Positions 42,902 through 57,184 of a DNA stretch of 64,000 nt are shown in pieces; within the stretch, counting starts at the first letter, position 1; each line of letters opens with the position of its first letter. The notes under the pieces were generated by a model. It was given only the letters and a program-made list of their open reading frames with translations, did no database searches and was not told the origin of the DNA. Source of the stretch: Dermatophagoides farinae (Eukaryota; Arthropoda; Arachnida; Sarcoptiformes; Pyroglyphidae); assembly GCF_024713945.1 (NCBI RefSeq), contig NC_134679.1:3291001-3355000 (forward strand), in the 5' to 3' direction. The position numbers and the translations under genes were made by a program.

Positions 42902-44551
42902 ATATTTCCACATTTGCTAATTGACAGAACGAATCAATCACAAAATATTCAAGCTCATTACTAATGAATGACGAACACCTCTTATTTTTCTTTCATGCTC
43001 ATTATCATCATTTTTTGCCATGCTCATCATCATCATCAATATCATAGTCCATCACCATCATCATCATTAACATCATAATCATCATCATCATCATCAACAT
43101 TTTCATTTCAACTATCAAATAGCTGGTTTATTTGAGTCTTAATTATTACGCAAATCAACAAATCAAAAAATGTTCATATTAACCACATCACATGTCTTTG
43201 CCGCATCAAAATTTTTCCTCTAATCTTTCTCTTCCCACCCCCTCTATGTCCCAATCAAATTCACTTCTTTCCTTCCTCATGTTTTTTCTGTCTTCATTTC
43301 AGTGATTGGAATGGAGATGAAGAAGTTCCTATTTCCTTTTCCTTCTCCTTCTTATATTCCCTTTTTTCCTACAGCTTTATTCCTGTGACCTCGAATTTTT
43401 TCAAGTCTTTATAGCAAAAAAAAATGTTCAACAATTCCTCTTAATTATTAATTATGATCATCATAATTACACTCCTTCCGCTTTTTTTTATTTCAAATCT
43501 AAAATCTCAAATTCTGTGGTATTTATCAATTATTTTCTTCCAAATCATTATACGATTCCAATTGGAATCTCAAAATTTCTAGTGCAATAGTTTCAGAAAA
43601 AATGTGTCAAAAATTTTGCTTTCCCATTCCATAAACAAACGTAGCAGACAAAAACAAAAAAAAAATTATTCAAATTTTTATTCCTTGCCAAATGTAGTTT
43701 TTTTTCTATAACTCTTCTTCTTCTTCTTCTTCTTCTCCTATCTATATAACTGAAGTTTCAATTGTCAACAAGTCTATAATTACCCTTTTTCCCTTATTTA
43801 TCAATATATATGGCCTTTAAAATTTTTTTTTTATCCATCTAATTTCTTTCCCCTCCTCCTAATTCCTTCTCTTACAATCTTAATAACATATATATCATTT
43901 CATATGCTCATTGCCATCATCCACATTAATGATCCATAATATAAATCCTCATCATCATCGTCATTGTCATCATCATCATCATTCAATCATTTCCTGGTTC
44001 ATTGTTTTCTTTTCCTTTTTTTCCAATCATTTATTTTTGTTCAAAGAAATTGTTGTTAAAGTTTTTTTTTTCTTCTTCTTCTTCCAATTTTTATTTTCAT
44101 TTGATGGAAAACTGTTTTTCATTTTTGTTTTTGTTTTTACTTATATTTGATTGAAATAAATACAATATATCCAATACATTTATATGTTTTTCACTTGGGA
44201 AATTGATTTTTATTATTATTATTGAAGTTAGCAGCGTCTATAGGAAACGAAATTTTTCATTTTTGTTTCTTTTTTTAAAAATAATAAAAAAAAGTAAGAA
44301 AACAATATCAATAAGAGTAACGATCATTAAGTATAAAAATAAATAACTTAGAAAACAAATCAATGGAGAAAAAAATTGATTGGTTATCATTATCATTGAT
44401 TGTAAATTGGTGAAAAGCACCAGTTAATCAAAGCTAACAATCCCTTTTCACATTGGTATTGGAATGATCCAGGAGAAAAAATGTCCTACTGTTGAAAATG
44501 TGCTAGGTGTATTATTCGATTTCTATTATGATGATGATGATGATGATATTG
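42902..44551. other. Intergenic, glycine-rich gene 2 to mGluR-like gene (convergent)
   Basis: About 1.65 kb with no gene. (CAT)n tracts occur near 43018-43098 and 43940-43985, (TTC)n near 43717-43736. It should contain both 3' UTRs; a minus-strand AATAAA candidate for the receptor is near 44209. Confidence 0.65.
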
Positions 44552-47500
44552 TTATTCAATATCATCTGCTATAGTTGTTTGAGTATGTGAATGATGTGCT
44601 GAATCATTTATTGTGGATGTTGGAGATGATGAATTGCCATCCAATTTAATTGACGGCCAACATTGATGCCCATTTTTCAAAACTGCTTTTGTATTATGCT
44701 TTTTGATCTTAATTAAACCATTATTCAATGGCGATGATTGAGTTGGTGGTGGTGAAAATATCAGCGACATTGATGATGAATTGGATCGATTATTAGATGA
44801 TGAAGATGAAGTGGATGATGGCGATGATGATAATGAACTATGGAATTCATTATCTTTAGTTTGCCCATTGGCAATGACTGCGGCACAAGCTGATTGTGAA
44901 CGTTGATTAAAATGTTGTTGTTCATCGGAAATGAATATTGGATTTTTGGAAATTACCGAATTTTCGATATTTCCATCATTACAATCATTTTGTTCTTCTT
45001 CAGGAATGGATAATTTATCTGGCATCGATACAATACTGCCACTTTTCAACCGAGAATTATTTAATTTAAGTGTTTGATTATTATTGTTATTCGAGAAAGT
45101 TATATTCATCGATTTTAGGGATGTTGCAGTCAATGCGGTAGTTGTCGTATCAATATCGGATGATGTTGAATATGGTTCAATCATAATGATTTGTTTATCA
45201 TTACAATTTCCACTGCTATTACAATCACCATTTTTAACAATCGTTGCTGATGTTTCATCATTAGCCATCATCATCATCATCATTGAAGTATTTGATATTG
45301 TTGATGGATTTTTGATCGAATTACCATTGGCTACATTATTATTGATATTGCTTCCAACATAGTTATTGTTTTTATCATTATCATTTGTTTCAGTGACCAT
45401 TGCCGTGATTATTTGACCATCGGTACTAGCTGCACTTGGCCTTGTAGAATGATGCCACTGTTTGTGCATTTCATGACTATTACTTCGATGATGATGGTTA
45501 TGATGATGATAATGATGATGATGATAACGACGATGATGATGAGCTACTGGCATATTGAACACCAAAGATCGATGTCCGCCGCACATGACCGTTTCACGTG
45601 TATTTTTTTCAGGTTTTAGCAATGCAATATACATCTATGAACATTTTTTTAAATAAAACAAAAAATAGATAACAATTATGCTGTCCTTCACCATAATATA
45701 AAGAATATATTTACCTTAGGCACGAATAGGCAGCATAATTGTACGGCACCAGACACACTCAACAATGATGATAAAGTAATAGCCCGTAATGGAGTGGTTA
45801 TCGAAAGCATCACATATAACGGAAGGAATGCAAACCAAACGACACATGTTGTATAATTGGTGAATGTTATATATCGTGCTTCGTTAAAACCTTCCGGACA
45901 TTTTCGTGTCTTAAATGCATAAACCGTACAAAAACCGATCAATATGAATGGATAAATAAGACTAATCAAATAGTTAAGATGATCAGATCCGCTACAGATG
46001 AGCAATGCAATCTCGCGATTAGAATATACTAATTTTGTATCAGGTGGTGTATGAAAGAACCAGAATATGTTGATTAGTATCTGCACTGATATCAGTAAAG
46101 AAGTGATAACCAATTGTGATTGTGGTGAGGTAAATTTGGGCCGTTGACAACTACGATGTGTGAATATGCGGCTAATACGATTTGTTTTGGTAACTATGGC
46201 CGCATAGCATATGGTATAACAAAATCCAAGAAAAAATCGAGTCAATCCGCATGTTAATGGTGTAGGTTTGGCCAATATTACAAAGGTAACGGCAAATGAA
46301 AGAAATATACCAGCCAAATGTAGATTACTTAATTCACGGCCACTAGCTTTCATGATTGGCGTTTCAGCATAATAGAAAAAGACAATCCACGTGCCTATAG
46401 TAGCTAACATGCCAGCAATGGCAAATATAATCGATGATATGGTCCACCATTCGGTCCAACTAAGATAAATGGTGGGAACTAAATGACATTTCGTTTTATT
46501 CACATCCGGTAACGTTCCCAATGGACATTCTTCACAATGAAATTCATCCAATAAATATTGATATTGCGAACAATTCGTACATAGCCAACAACATGTATCA
46601 CCTTCAAGCTGAAGTTTTGCCTGACCCTTTGAACATGGTTCTGAACAAAATGATTCTGGAAATCGATTCATATCATGCTTGAATTGCAATAATTCCATTT
46701 CTAATTTCAATCGTGCTCTATTGTCATTTTCGCTAACTATATTTATATTGAATGAAAATCAAATCAAATTTGTTTCAAAATAATTCATTATCAATTTCAC
46801 TTACTCATATAGTTTCCAACTGGACGCCATTGATATGTGCCATTAGAAAGACGTTGAAAATTGACAATTGTATAACGAGGTGGTGCATCACCATTTTTTT
46901 GAAAACGAAATAACCGTCCTCCTTCATCTAATTAGTGGTTGATTGATGGTTTTGTTTGGAATGATTATATGAAATAAAAATTCATTATTATTTTATAATG
47001 ATCAACGGATTATCAATTAACTCTAACCTCGAAATTGTACTTTTCTTAGTTGTTCAATTATATATTCACCACTGATGATCAACTCTTTCATCTCATCACA
47101 TAATCCAGCTGTACCATTACAAACTTTCTGATGAATTTGATTCAATGTCATTGCAAATGAATAGAATGCATCACGGACAAAATGTAATGATGGTGATTGT
47201 TGAAGGTGTTGATGATGTTGATGTTTAGTTACATCTAACTTTAACGATTGATTACAGAAGACCATTTCGGGCGATTCTTTTGATTCTGATTCTGAATCCG
47301 TTGAAGATGTTGTCGTACCACCATCACCATTTATATTATCCGATGATTCATCAATCATTAGCTTACATCTGAAATGACGTTCCCAGAATTCTCGAAACCA
47401 TGGATTCAATTGATCACGTTCGGGTGGATAGTCTGGACGTAATGAACGAAAATAATCGGCAAAACCATTTAGTGGATAATGTAATGGTGTCACAGAAATG

Positions 47501-50131
47501 GTTCCTTCGACCACCGGTTCAAGGCCATGTACAACAAAATCACGACAACACCAAGCATCTGATGCAATCCAAATAAAACGATCTAAACGGCCACCATTTT
47601 TATTCAAACGACGTTTTGCTGCTTTCATTATTTTTCTGGCTACATGTGAATCCGTGTAAACAATAACCACTGAAAAAAAATTAAATTAGAAAAAATTTTG
47701 ATAACAATTATAAATCAATATATATAAAAAAATCAAATGCTAAACTAAACGTATGAATGAATGGTTATGATCAACAATCAATCATCAATGATGACAGCAA
47801 TAATAATTTGAAACAAATTGAATTTTATATACCGGAAAATATACGTCAACATAAAAAATTGTTTGTTTATTTTTTGCGATCATCACGAATTGAATGAAAT
47901 TAGAATAATTTATTATTATACTTATGTTCCAAGAAGTTTCAAGAAGATGATTGTTCGATAATCGTATCAATCATTCAATGTTTAGGAAGAAATTTTTTTT
48001 TTCTGAATAAATTATTACTTAGTTATCGATTACATAACTAAAATCAAGCTGAGTACTCAAAATTTTTTTTTGTTAAAATAAGAATTCTATTGTGTTATGC
48101 AACGTGGTTTGAAATGGTCGCTCTTTGTGTGATATCTGATGGAATACTTGAAGTTTTTTTTTCATTTTTCAAGTTAGCTCCCAAATGTCGATCAAAGTAG
48201 TTAGTGTTTTTTTTTTTTTTTTGATTTATGGCCATGCTCAAGGGAAAGATTTTGATATTCTGACCCGAATTCCATTGAATATATTTAGTTTTAATGATGC
48301 TTGGTTTCGTTTCTGGTGAATAAAAAATAGAATAGTTTTTTTTTGCTATCAAATGAATCACAAAGATATATTCAAGTAAGATGATGCTATTCTTTTTTTT
48401 GTTGTTGTTGAACCATTACCAAAACAACCAAGCATAATCCTTAAAAAAAATTGTAATTGGAAATGGGTTTACCAAACATGCTATTATTTTTCCAACCAAA
48501 TTCTGTTGTTAGTATCAAGTTTTCCTTTTTGCTTTGAATTCAATCATCATTTCAGAAAAACATTGAAACTTTCCTAGAATCAAGGAAAAAAAATAGAAGA
48601 AAATTCTTTTGAACAATTGTCTTGTTCTTGTTGGAATCTGCCATTTTTTTGCATTGTATGGTTCTATGGCCATAGATTTTGGTTGTCTCAGAAAAAAATG
48701 ACTATTGCCTCATATATACATACCTCTAGCATTTATTTTATGCATCAATGTTGTTATCAAATTATCATAATCGATTTGTCGAAAACGTTCAACATTGATT
48801 GCCTGTGGTGATGATAGACATATATTATAACGTGCAGCTGCTGTTGTCAATAGATCATAGCCATTATTGCCATATTCTGTATCCGAATAAACAACTGATA
48901 CGTATGTCCAATTGAATTTTCTATTTGAACAAAATGGAAATAAAAGAAAATTTCAATCAATGAATTTTTCTATATTATCATATTTCATCAAATCATCTAA
49001 CTATTATTAGATGTATGGAAAAAATATACAGCTACACAATTTTGTTGTCATTTCAAATATATTTAGAAAAATATTTAAATTAACACGTATTGTGTTCATA
49101 TGTCATTGCCTTTTTTTTCGATATATTACTTGAGACAACAATTTAACAACATAAACGTCATATAAATCATATACATAAGTACAAAAACAAACATTTAAAC
49201 CAAATGCATAATACTTTATTTTGTTCGGTGAAAAAAAAAACCAGGCTACCAGATATTTGAGACATATTCGTTGCCATGATTTTTCGTTTCAAATCGTATA
49301 TCGTTCTATAAATTATTAATAATCTGGAAACTGTTAATGACTAATGCTTTGTACAAACACACAAAAAAAACAAAGAATTTATGCAGCAAAAAAAGGACAT
49401 AATTTTTCGATTATAATAATAAATGGCACACTATTTCATCGATAAACTATTGCAATTGAATTTGTTTTGAAAATACTTTTTTTTCAAATTTCGTGTGAAA
49501 AATTCTTCTTATTTGTTTTGTTTTTTTTCCTGAAATGTTTGATGAACATTCTATTCTTTTTCTAAAAGGAAAGCGTCACCAAAAATAACATGAAATTCAT
49601 GAAGTGAAGAGGCATGCAATTGTATCACTGGAGAGATTAGTTGTTTCAACTTTCATTATGATGTTGTATTGTTGTTTGTTGATGTTTTAAATGTAAATCT
49701 AAAAAATAAATCTTGTTTGATTAGCTTCTTTTATTTTTAATTACAAATTAATGTTATTTGCTCCTTTTTTTGTGGGGTAATCCTTGACAAATATTAGAAT
49801 TTGTCGTCATTATCTCCATAATCAATTTCTATTGAACAAAGATAAAAAAAAATAATTTCTATAATAAATTTCCATTAAATATTGATTGCACAATTTCGTG
49901 CGTGTGTGTGTGTGTGAACTTTTTGCAAACTATGTTAAGGGTTCATTATTGTGATTTCTTCTATATAGAAATAGGCTAAAAGAATAAAACAAATTTTTCT
50001 TTCCATTCACATCCTTATTCCTATATTCTCACCCATGTACATTGAATTTCGGATCCAAATATAGTGAGTATTATTATTATTGTTTCCAAGGGAAATATTA
50101 ATTATATGTAGCGTCTTGGTTGACTACATAG

Positions 50132-50165
<34 letters not shown>

Positions 50166-52208
50166 CGTGGTAACGTCAATTACTTTTTTTTTTGGTACAG
50201 AAATACAACTGTCATGTAATACTCGATTTTACCAGAATAAACAAACAAAAAATACTTAAGAAGAAAAAAGATTTCTTAAGAAATGACAAAATGTGATGAA
50301 ATGAACATAATGAAAATGTATCCCAGACCTTTAGACCTAGTTATTCTTTTTCCGTAACCACTGTATATGTATAATGAAAACAATCAAAATGCAACTGGGA
50401 AATATCATTTGTTCATCACACATAAATACATGATCATATTTGCTTTTTTTCCCGAATATTCATTTTCATGCATGAATTCTGCTTCATTTTTTTTTGTTAT
50501 GCAACAAAATATATGTCTATTTTGACAATCATAATTAACATCTTTTTAATCATGTCTTGCTCTAGTACTAGATTCTTTTTTTTACTTTGTTTCAATTCTT
50601 GTTTGAATTCTAGCAGGATCATTTAGTTTTTATTTAGCACAACACAACATTAACAAAGTGTTCTGAGACAATGGAAATTCTATATCATCATTAAATATTA
50701 GCTGCAATCACAATCCAAATCATTTGTGGTTTTAGCATAATAGAATGCCGGTTTTTTTCATCATCATCATCAAGAGAATCAAACCAATTGTCATTAGTGT
50801 CTTACTTTAACTATGTTCAAGGTTTGATTTTGAGTAAATCAAAAACAAAACAAAAACCACAAAGGAACAATCATTTGAAATATTACGTAAAATAAAGAAA
50901 AATTAATGAAATCGATCAATAAGAAAAAAAAACAACGTCAACCTCTTTTTTTTTGCCACAAGAGAATTGATCTCAATGTTTGAATCAAAAAAGAAAAAAA
51001 ATCGAAAAGAATTGATCCATATAACATTGAATCGAATTGATCTCTCCGGAAACACATCATCAAGTATTGTGAACATCAATGTATCACTTTTTGTTCATCA
51101 CAAAAAGAACTGTGTGATCATAATAGATTTATCTGGAAAGTAATAACAATTTTTATCTTGGAAAATGTCTACAATATATAACATAACATTTGTGTTTATG
51201 TGTTTGGATCGACTTGAAAACAGATGATAATAATTATATGTGTGAATGAATATAAAAATGTGAGAATCAAAGAAAATGATTCTATTAGTAACCAATGGCT
51301 GTTTTCAATTTTATGATTACAACTTTGGGAAATGTTTATTGATTTTTTTTCTTCATTCGATCTTTCTCCATTCTATAGCCAATACGTTTACTGTTGTAAT
51401 TTTTGTACAATAAAATCATTCTTTTTCATAGCATATAATAAACAGAATAAATTTCATAAAATTCAATTCATTCTTGTTATCATACAAGTTATTATTTTAT
51501 AGTCAATTGTTCTGTATTAACAAGAAAAAAATAAAATAAAATAATTGTCAAAAGTTTTACATTATCGGCCAAACAAGATTAAAAGAAACTTTTGCCATTT
51601 TAATTGAAATTTTTTTTTTTTGACATCCATTCACTATTCAATTGGTATTGTCCATGTTTCGAATAATATTGATTATAACTTTGAAAAAATAATCCTAGCG
51701 GATATTATTTTAGCCACACAATATTTTCAATATAACAACAATTATGATTATTACTCGGTCGACATCAAAAAAAAATTGATCCCATCACTTAATAATCAAA
51801 AATAAAAAAGTTTTTCGGCTTCAAACACCGAAAAAAGCATACACAAGTGGCAATCGATCAATGGCCTAGAATCTATGATGTCCATCTACCAAAAAAAAAA
51901 AAAAAAAAAAAAATGGATTTGTCGTCGCTTGTCGTATCGAATTTGAATTGAAATCAATCAGGTTATAAAGCTATATATATCTGAAATGTGTGTATGTGTT
52001 TGTTTGTGAGTCAATTTAGTTCAAGAATAAATTGATTCTCATTCATTTTGTTAATGTATTGTAGTTGTTGTTTTTTTTGTTCGGCAAATTGGAATCTCAA
52101 TTTTGTGAATCGAGTTTGACATCAGAATCAATACCTATTGTTCTATTTTAATGATGAATAATGACACGGAAAAATGTCATTGGCCCTGTATTGTGTAAAT
52201 TAAACAAA

Positions 52209-52239
<31 letters not shown>

Positions 52240-55200
52240 GATCTTTTCATCGGAAATTCATTTGTGAATATTAGTCAATGAACTACATTATACATAACAC
52301 ATGAATATTGAATATGAGTTCGACATCAAAAATAGAAGAATAGAAAATGAACAATATACTTGCCTCAGTATATCGATAATGGCATCCACTTGATTTGTAT
52401 CCGAAGGTACAGTACGCAAAAAATATTGATAAAGTCTCTCATCCGACAATGTTGAACTGGTTGACATATACGATACTTGTGGTATATGGAAAAGCCGTAA
52501 TAAATTCGCTAATTGTAACGATACTTCACTTGATTGACCACCAATTATACCAACAATACGATCTAATTCACCATTTTTGTACAAAGCTGCCGTTTGATCT
52601 TGGCAATGAAATTCCGGTCGAATGAGGCGACGATTTGAACGAGCCACAAAACTCTGTAATTATCCGGATGAATGGCATGATGTTTGCATCAGTGCATTTT
52701 TATGTATAAAAACAAATATTTACGGAAATAGGAGAAAGTTGCAAGAATGAAAATGAAAATGAGAGAACGAAAAAACAAAAAACAACATTAGAAAATAATT
52801 TGCCTGCAATTTCAAATATTGGATTTAATGTAATAACACATATTCACTAGTTGAAATCAATCATCGACATCAATCGGCTAACCTTTATAAAATCAATAGT
52901 CTGTTCCAAGGCATGATGTGGTGAATCACATGAATCAACAGCCAATGCTCCCAAACGTATTCCAGGTAATATCTATTGATCATGTTATATACACAAAAAA
53001 AAATAAATGAATTATTGAAAATTAATAATTTTCATCTAGATTATTATTCTTCTAGATGAATATTCTAAATATATACTGTTTGTTTGTTCATGTGTTTCAA
53101 AAAATTCGTCACATTCATCATATCATAGGATTAAATCACAAATTCTAAATTGTGTATGATACAGAATTATTAGAAATGATAATGATGATAGAATGTTGAC
53201 GTTTGTAAAAAATTAAAAAAACTGATGAAAACAAAATTAATTTCATGAAATCTAAACGTGTGACGATAATCAAAAAAAAAGAACATTTGTTTCCACAACC
53301 ATTCGCGGATTTATTTTGGGATTTCCTATTAGTTTTTTTTTCAATTTTCATTTAGGATTTTTCAAACAAATATATTCAAATGAAAATTGAAATTGTAACA
53401 TTTCGAAAAAAATGACAATTTCATTTAAATAGAGAAAAGCAAGAGATATTCAATAATCCAGCCAAAGAATTGATTAAAATAATAATGAAAAAAAAAAATA
53501 AAATTTTTAAATTCCAAACAAATAAATTTTAAAACTGACAACCAATGAATTCCAATTTCAATGAAAACATTGAATTATCCAACAATATCGGATTTCCAAA
53601 CAAAGTTCACAGAATATTCGTCTATGCTAATGTCACTGATAAAAAGCACGAAATAATACCCTTAAGCAAATTTAATTTAAAAACATGTCTTTTATAAATT
53701 AAATTCTTATATATATAGGAAATGATGATTTTGAATCATTAGTTTTTTTTAATAACATATTTAAATTCATAAAGAATTTTTCAACGATATCAAAATCTAA
53801 AAATAAGTTTTAACTGGTAAATTTATTCAATAAAGAGCGGCTAAATTTGGTTTCTGTTTGAATTTTTTTTCTGGTCTGTAAAATCGAATCGTCGTTTGTT
53901 TGTGTTTGTTTTTTGAATCATGATCATATATGAAAAATGGAGAGAGAAAGAGAGAAAAAACATGAATTTGGCAAATGATGAAAAGAAAATCTAATTGAAT
54001 TTTGTTTTTTAAAAATTTGTTTTTTATTCTTGTGTGTGATTCTCTCTATTATACTGTTGTTATTCTTAAACAAAAATTAAAAATAAATAAGCCAAAATAA
54101 TCATTATGTGTGTGTGTGTGTGTGGGTGTGCGTTCTTGCGTATGATTGATGAACAAGATCGTAATCGATCAATTTTTGCATTCAAATCATAACCACCAAT
54201 TGACTCTAGAAAAAAAATAGAATCGAATCGAATCAATTTATCAAAAATGTTTGTTGAACAATGTTCGACGTCGATATTTATTTCCTTGAACTGATTCTGA
54301 TTTGTTTAGTTGTTGTGTTATAATTTCTGCTAAAAAATTCTCCTAAAATGACCGTAATGGCATTTCATACGAAAATTATGGATTTAGTTGATTTAGTTCA
54401 ACAGCGACAACAAAATTTGTACAAAAAAAATTTTTGGTCATTTTTCAGGGGAAAAAAATGTTTCAAAATATGTAATTAGGCTAATATTCTTTAAAGAATT
54501 TTTTTTCATCATTTTTCAGGATTCAGGAATGAAAGAAAAAAAGTTTTCGGCATATTAAAAGTTCTATAATACAGAGTTTTAATTATAAACAAACTTTCAC
54601 CCCATTGATACAGGAATTTATTCCGGCTCATTTAATACATTTTGATGATTTAATAATTTAATTTTTTTTTTGGTTCGCTTCTTTCAAAATAATTAAAGTA
54701 TGTCTTGCATGTTGAAATATTCAAGACTGCAAGACCTTGAATTTTTTTTTTTGAGCAACTCAAACTGATGTCGATAATATCCTCATAAGATATTCCCTTG
54801 TTGGTTTTGTGTGTGTGTGTCGATACACATCGTCATCAAATTGTTATTCTCACTAATTTCATTCTCAAAATTTTTTTAACGAGCTGTTGAGACGAATGTT
54901 TTTTATGGGTTCAACAAAAAAAAATCTATGCCGAAATTCTAAAAATTTCTGGTTTACTAGATTGGTTGAGTAGAAAATTATTGGGCAACGACCAAAACAA
55001 CAATAACAACAACAACGACGACGACAACGACAATATTTTCCCATAGGAATTCTGTAGTTGACATAATTTATTTTGTCTATTTTTCATATATTCTCTTTGT
55101 CTCTTTTATGAACCATTTCACATTGTAATCTTTCCGATTGTGTGTCCAGGATGTTTGATTTTTTTTTCTCCGGTATAGAAATCTCTGCTTATCATATTTC

Positions 55201-55806
55201 ATTGTCATCTGTTTTTCTTTCATATGGCTCTGTAATTTTATGTCAACAACAATGAAACAAACAAACAATTCAGTTAACAAAAAAATAAACAGCAAATTTT
55301 TAACTAACTCAAAAAAAAAAATTTACTGAATGTATCCAATATATGAATAACTTACATTAGGATCATTATTGATTCGATCCAGAACATAAATCATTGCTTC
55401 CAATTGTTGAATACCTTCGGTCTTTGTTGCATAGAATTGTAATGAATTATACATACGAGATATGTAAATAGAAAAGAAAGTTTTAGATTAAAAAAAATTT
55501 CTTCCTATCGGATCATCATACCTGCAAAATTCCACATGAATAATTTGTTGTATCATGTTGATGGATAGGGAATACAGCACCCAACATAATATCTCCAGGA
55601 TATTCAGCCATTCGATTTGTTTGTTTTTGCTGTTTAGACAGGTCATCATTGATTGATTGAAGTAATAATCTTGTTGTTTGTTTCAATTCAATCATCATTG
55701 TATTGTCATAACAATTGCCCATTAAAAATGATGATGATGTTATTATCATCAAATATATGAAAATAATGTTTCCGAAATGAAATTTGTTTCTCACATTCAT
55801 CATCAA
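44552..55806 (-). CDS. Class C GPCR, metabotropic glutamate receptor family (mXR/mangetout-like)
   Basis: G-protein-coupled receptor of the plasma membrane. Nine exons: 55806-55522, 55421-55356, 52972-52883, 52653-52364, 48920-48724, 47669-47028, 46927-46805, 46736-45715, 45634-44552; frame is kept throughout, 1265 residues. Order: signal peptide (about 1-31), Venus-flytrap ligand domain (about 45-560: GDIMLGAVFPIHQ, ILRKFNWTYVSVVY, NGTYQWRPVG), cysteine-rich domain (about 585-645), seven membrane helices (about 655-900), then a 360-residue His/Asn/Ser-rich tail (about 906-1265). Amino-acid backbone contacts known from mGluR1 are kept (Ser189, Thr212, Asp232, Tyr260, Asp347), but the side-chain contacts Arg78 and Lys409 are Gln101 and Asn535 here. 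That pattern fits the insect mXR branch, so glutamate may not be the ligand. The intron after 52364 starts GC. An acidic Ser-rich insert lies in the ligand domain at about residues 416-440. Confidence 0.92.
47670..48723 (-). other. mGluR-like gene intron (1.05 kb)
   Basis: AT-rich intron without recognisable coding content; its open frames are short and unlike the receptor. Confidence 0.75.
48921..52363 (-). other. mGluR-like gene GC-AG intron (3.4 kb)
   Basis: The donor is AG|gcaagt at 52365-52363 and the acceptor is caaatag before 48920. The interior is AT-rich with TG tracts near 49900 and 50133-50163, a poly-A near 51891-51913 and a CA tract at 52214-52240. No nested gene was recognised. 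Confidence 0.75.
52973..55355 (-). other. mGluR-like gene intron (2.4 kb)
   Basis: AT-rich intron between the second and third coding exons. A 10-bp inverted repeat (TTCATCTAGA / TCTAGATGAA) lies near 53032-53062 and an (AAC/GAC)n tract near 54997-55032. No coding content was recognised. Confidence 0.75.
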
Positions 55807-56294
55807 TACTTTTGATTATTACAAAAATCTTATATATTATTGTATAGTTCATGATTTGCGCAATAAATCAATGATGATAGCCATAAATTAAATGGATTAT
55901 TTGATGATAACGATATGATGAAAGTGGCCAACGGAAAATCACTCCAATCAAATATGAAACATTTGTGACGATTACAACTATTAATTGATTTGTGGTGATA
56001 CATAATTTCAAAATTGATAATGATATTTCATTAAAATGGATAACATTGATTCAAGGACTGAAATATTGAAAATAATTGAACGGAATAAAAGTAAAAATAT
56101 TTATTATTATGAAGCCTATCAAGTGCTGAATCAAATCAACAACAACAACAACAATTCAATGAAAAACACATAAACAAATATTAATCATCACATTTAAATG
56201 AAGCAAAATAATAAATGTGAAACATGTCATAGTATATTAATATAATCAACCAGAATCATTGACAATGACAAAAAGATGAATCAGGTATGTAAAC
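55807..56294. other. Region upstream of the mGluR-like gene
   Basis: AT-rich sequence between the receptor start codon and the inverted-repeat element; it should contain the receptor 5' UTR or promoter. No TATA box in a convincing position. Confidence 0.5.
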
Positions 56295-56772
56295 AAAGGC
56301 TATCATCGGGTAACAATGATAAATCGGCCGTCCAATCTAGCCTATATTTTTTTTGATTGAATCTTCCTTGTGGAAGGGTCAATAACGCATTTTCACCATT
56401 TTTAGGTTTCCAACCCCACCCATTTCCGCTAGAGCCATACACGCCGCTTTTCTTCAAATTGATCCTGAACAGCCGCCACTTGGAATATTTTTGTGAAACT
56501 TCGAACAATTATACGTCGCACCACAAGGTACAAGAATCCTGTCATATGAACTTTATACCTCTAGTCTCTAGAGGTCAAAGGGCAAAAAATTGTCACTCCT
56601 AACAACGAAGAGGTATTACAAAAATGACTTTTTTTAAAAAAAAATATTCCATTTTTCTCTCAATTCTGAAATTTTGATCAAAATCCAATTAATGGAAAAT
56701 AGTTTTCCGGCCCAAAAACCACCAAAAAAACGACCAAGATAGCTGTTCCGTTTCCTGAACAGCCGTGTACAC
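56295..56772. repeat. Left arm of the inverted repeat
   Basis: Minus-strand reading contains an open stretch (…KKSGVYGSSGNGWGWKPKNG…) that lacks an ATG start and is mirrored in the other arm. Confidence 0.9.
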
Positions 56773-57184
56773 ACCATGTATTAACATTATGAATTCCTAT
56801 GTAAGAAATAGCTATGCGATATATATATATGCATATGTTATAACATATAACATTTCATGTACAGCTATTTGCCACTTGTTACGTAGACCTAGTGTTCAGG
56901 ATAATTCCGCCACTCGTATGACCGTCTTTGATCGGAAGACGATAGTGATCTGGATTAGTCATGATTTTTCAAATATTGTATATATAACTGCAGTTATTTT
57001 TTTAATATGAAGTTGTACATTTTCTTTCCTTTTCCTGTTTATTTTCATCATTGATTTTTTTGCAATAAATAGATGAATCATGCTTTATTCTTTTTGTTTA
57101 AAAAAAATATATTTAAAAATAAAGATATACTATCGGTTGTTCTGTAGTAGATCATTCATAATGAATGATATACTATATGATGGC

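Noticed and set aside
42435-42941. His-rich minus-strand frame of 168 residues
   Set aside because: Antisense shadow of the Gly-rich exons of the gene at 40999-42901.
45084-45619. Plus-strand frames opposite the receptor tail
   Set aside because: Shadows of the last exon of the minus-strand mGluR-like gene, with Ile/Met repeats from (ATC/ATG)n.
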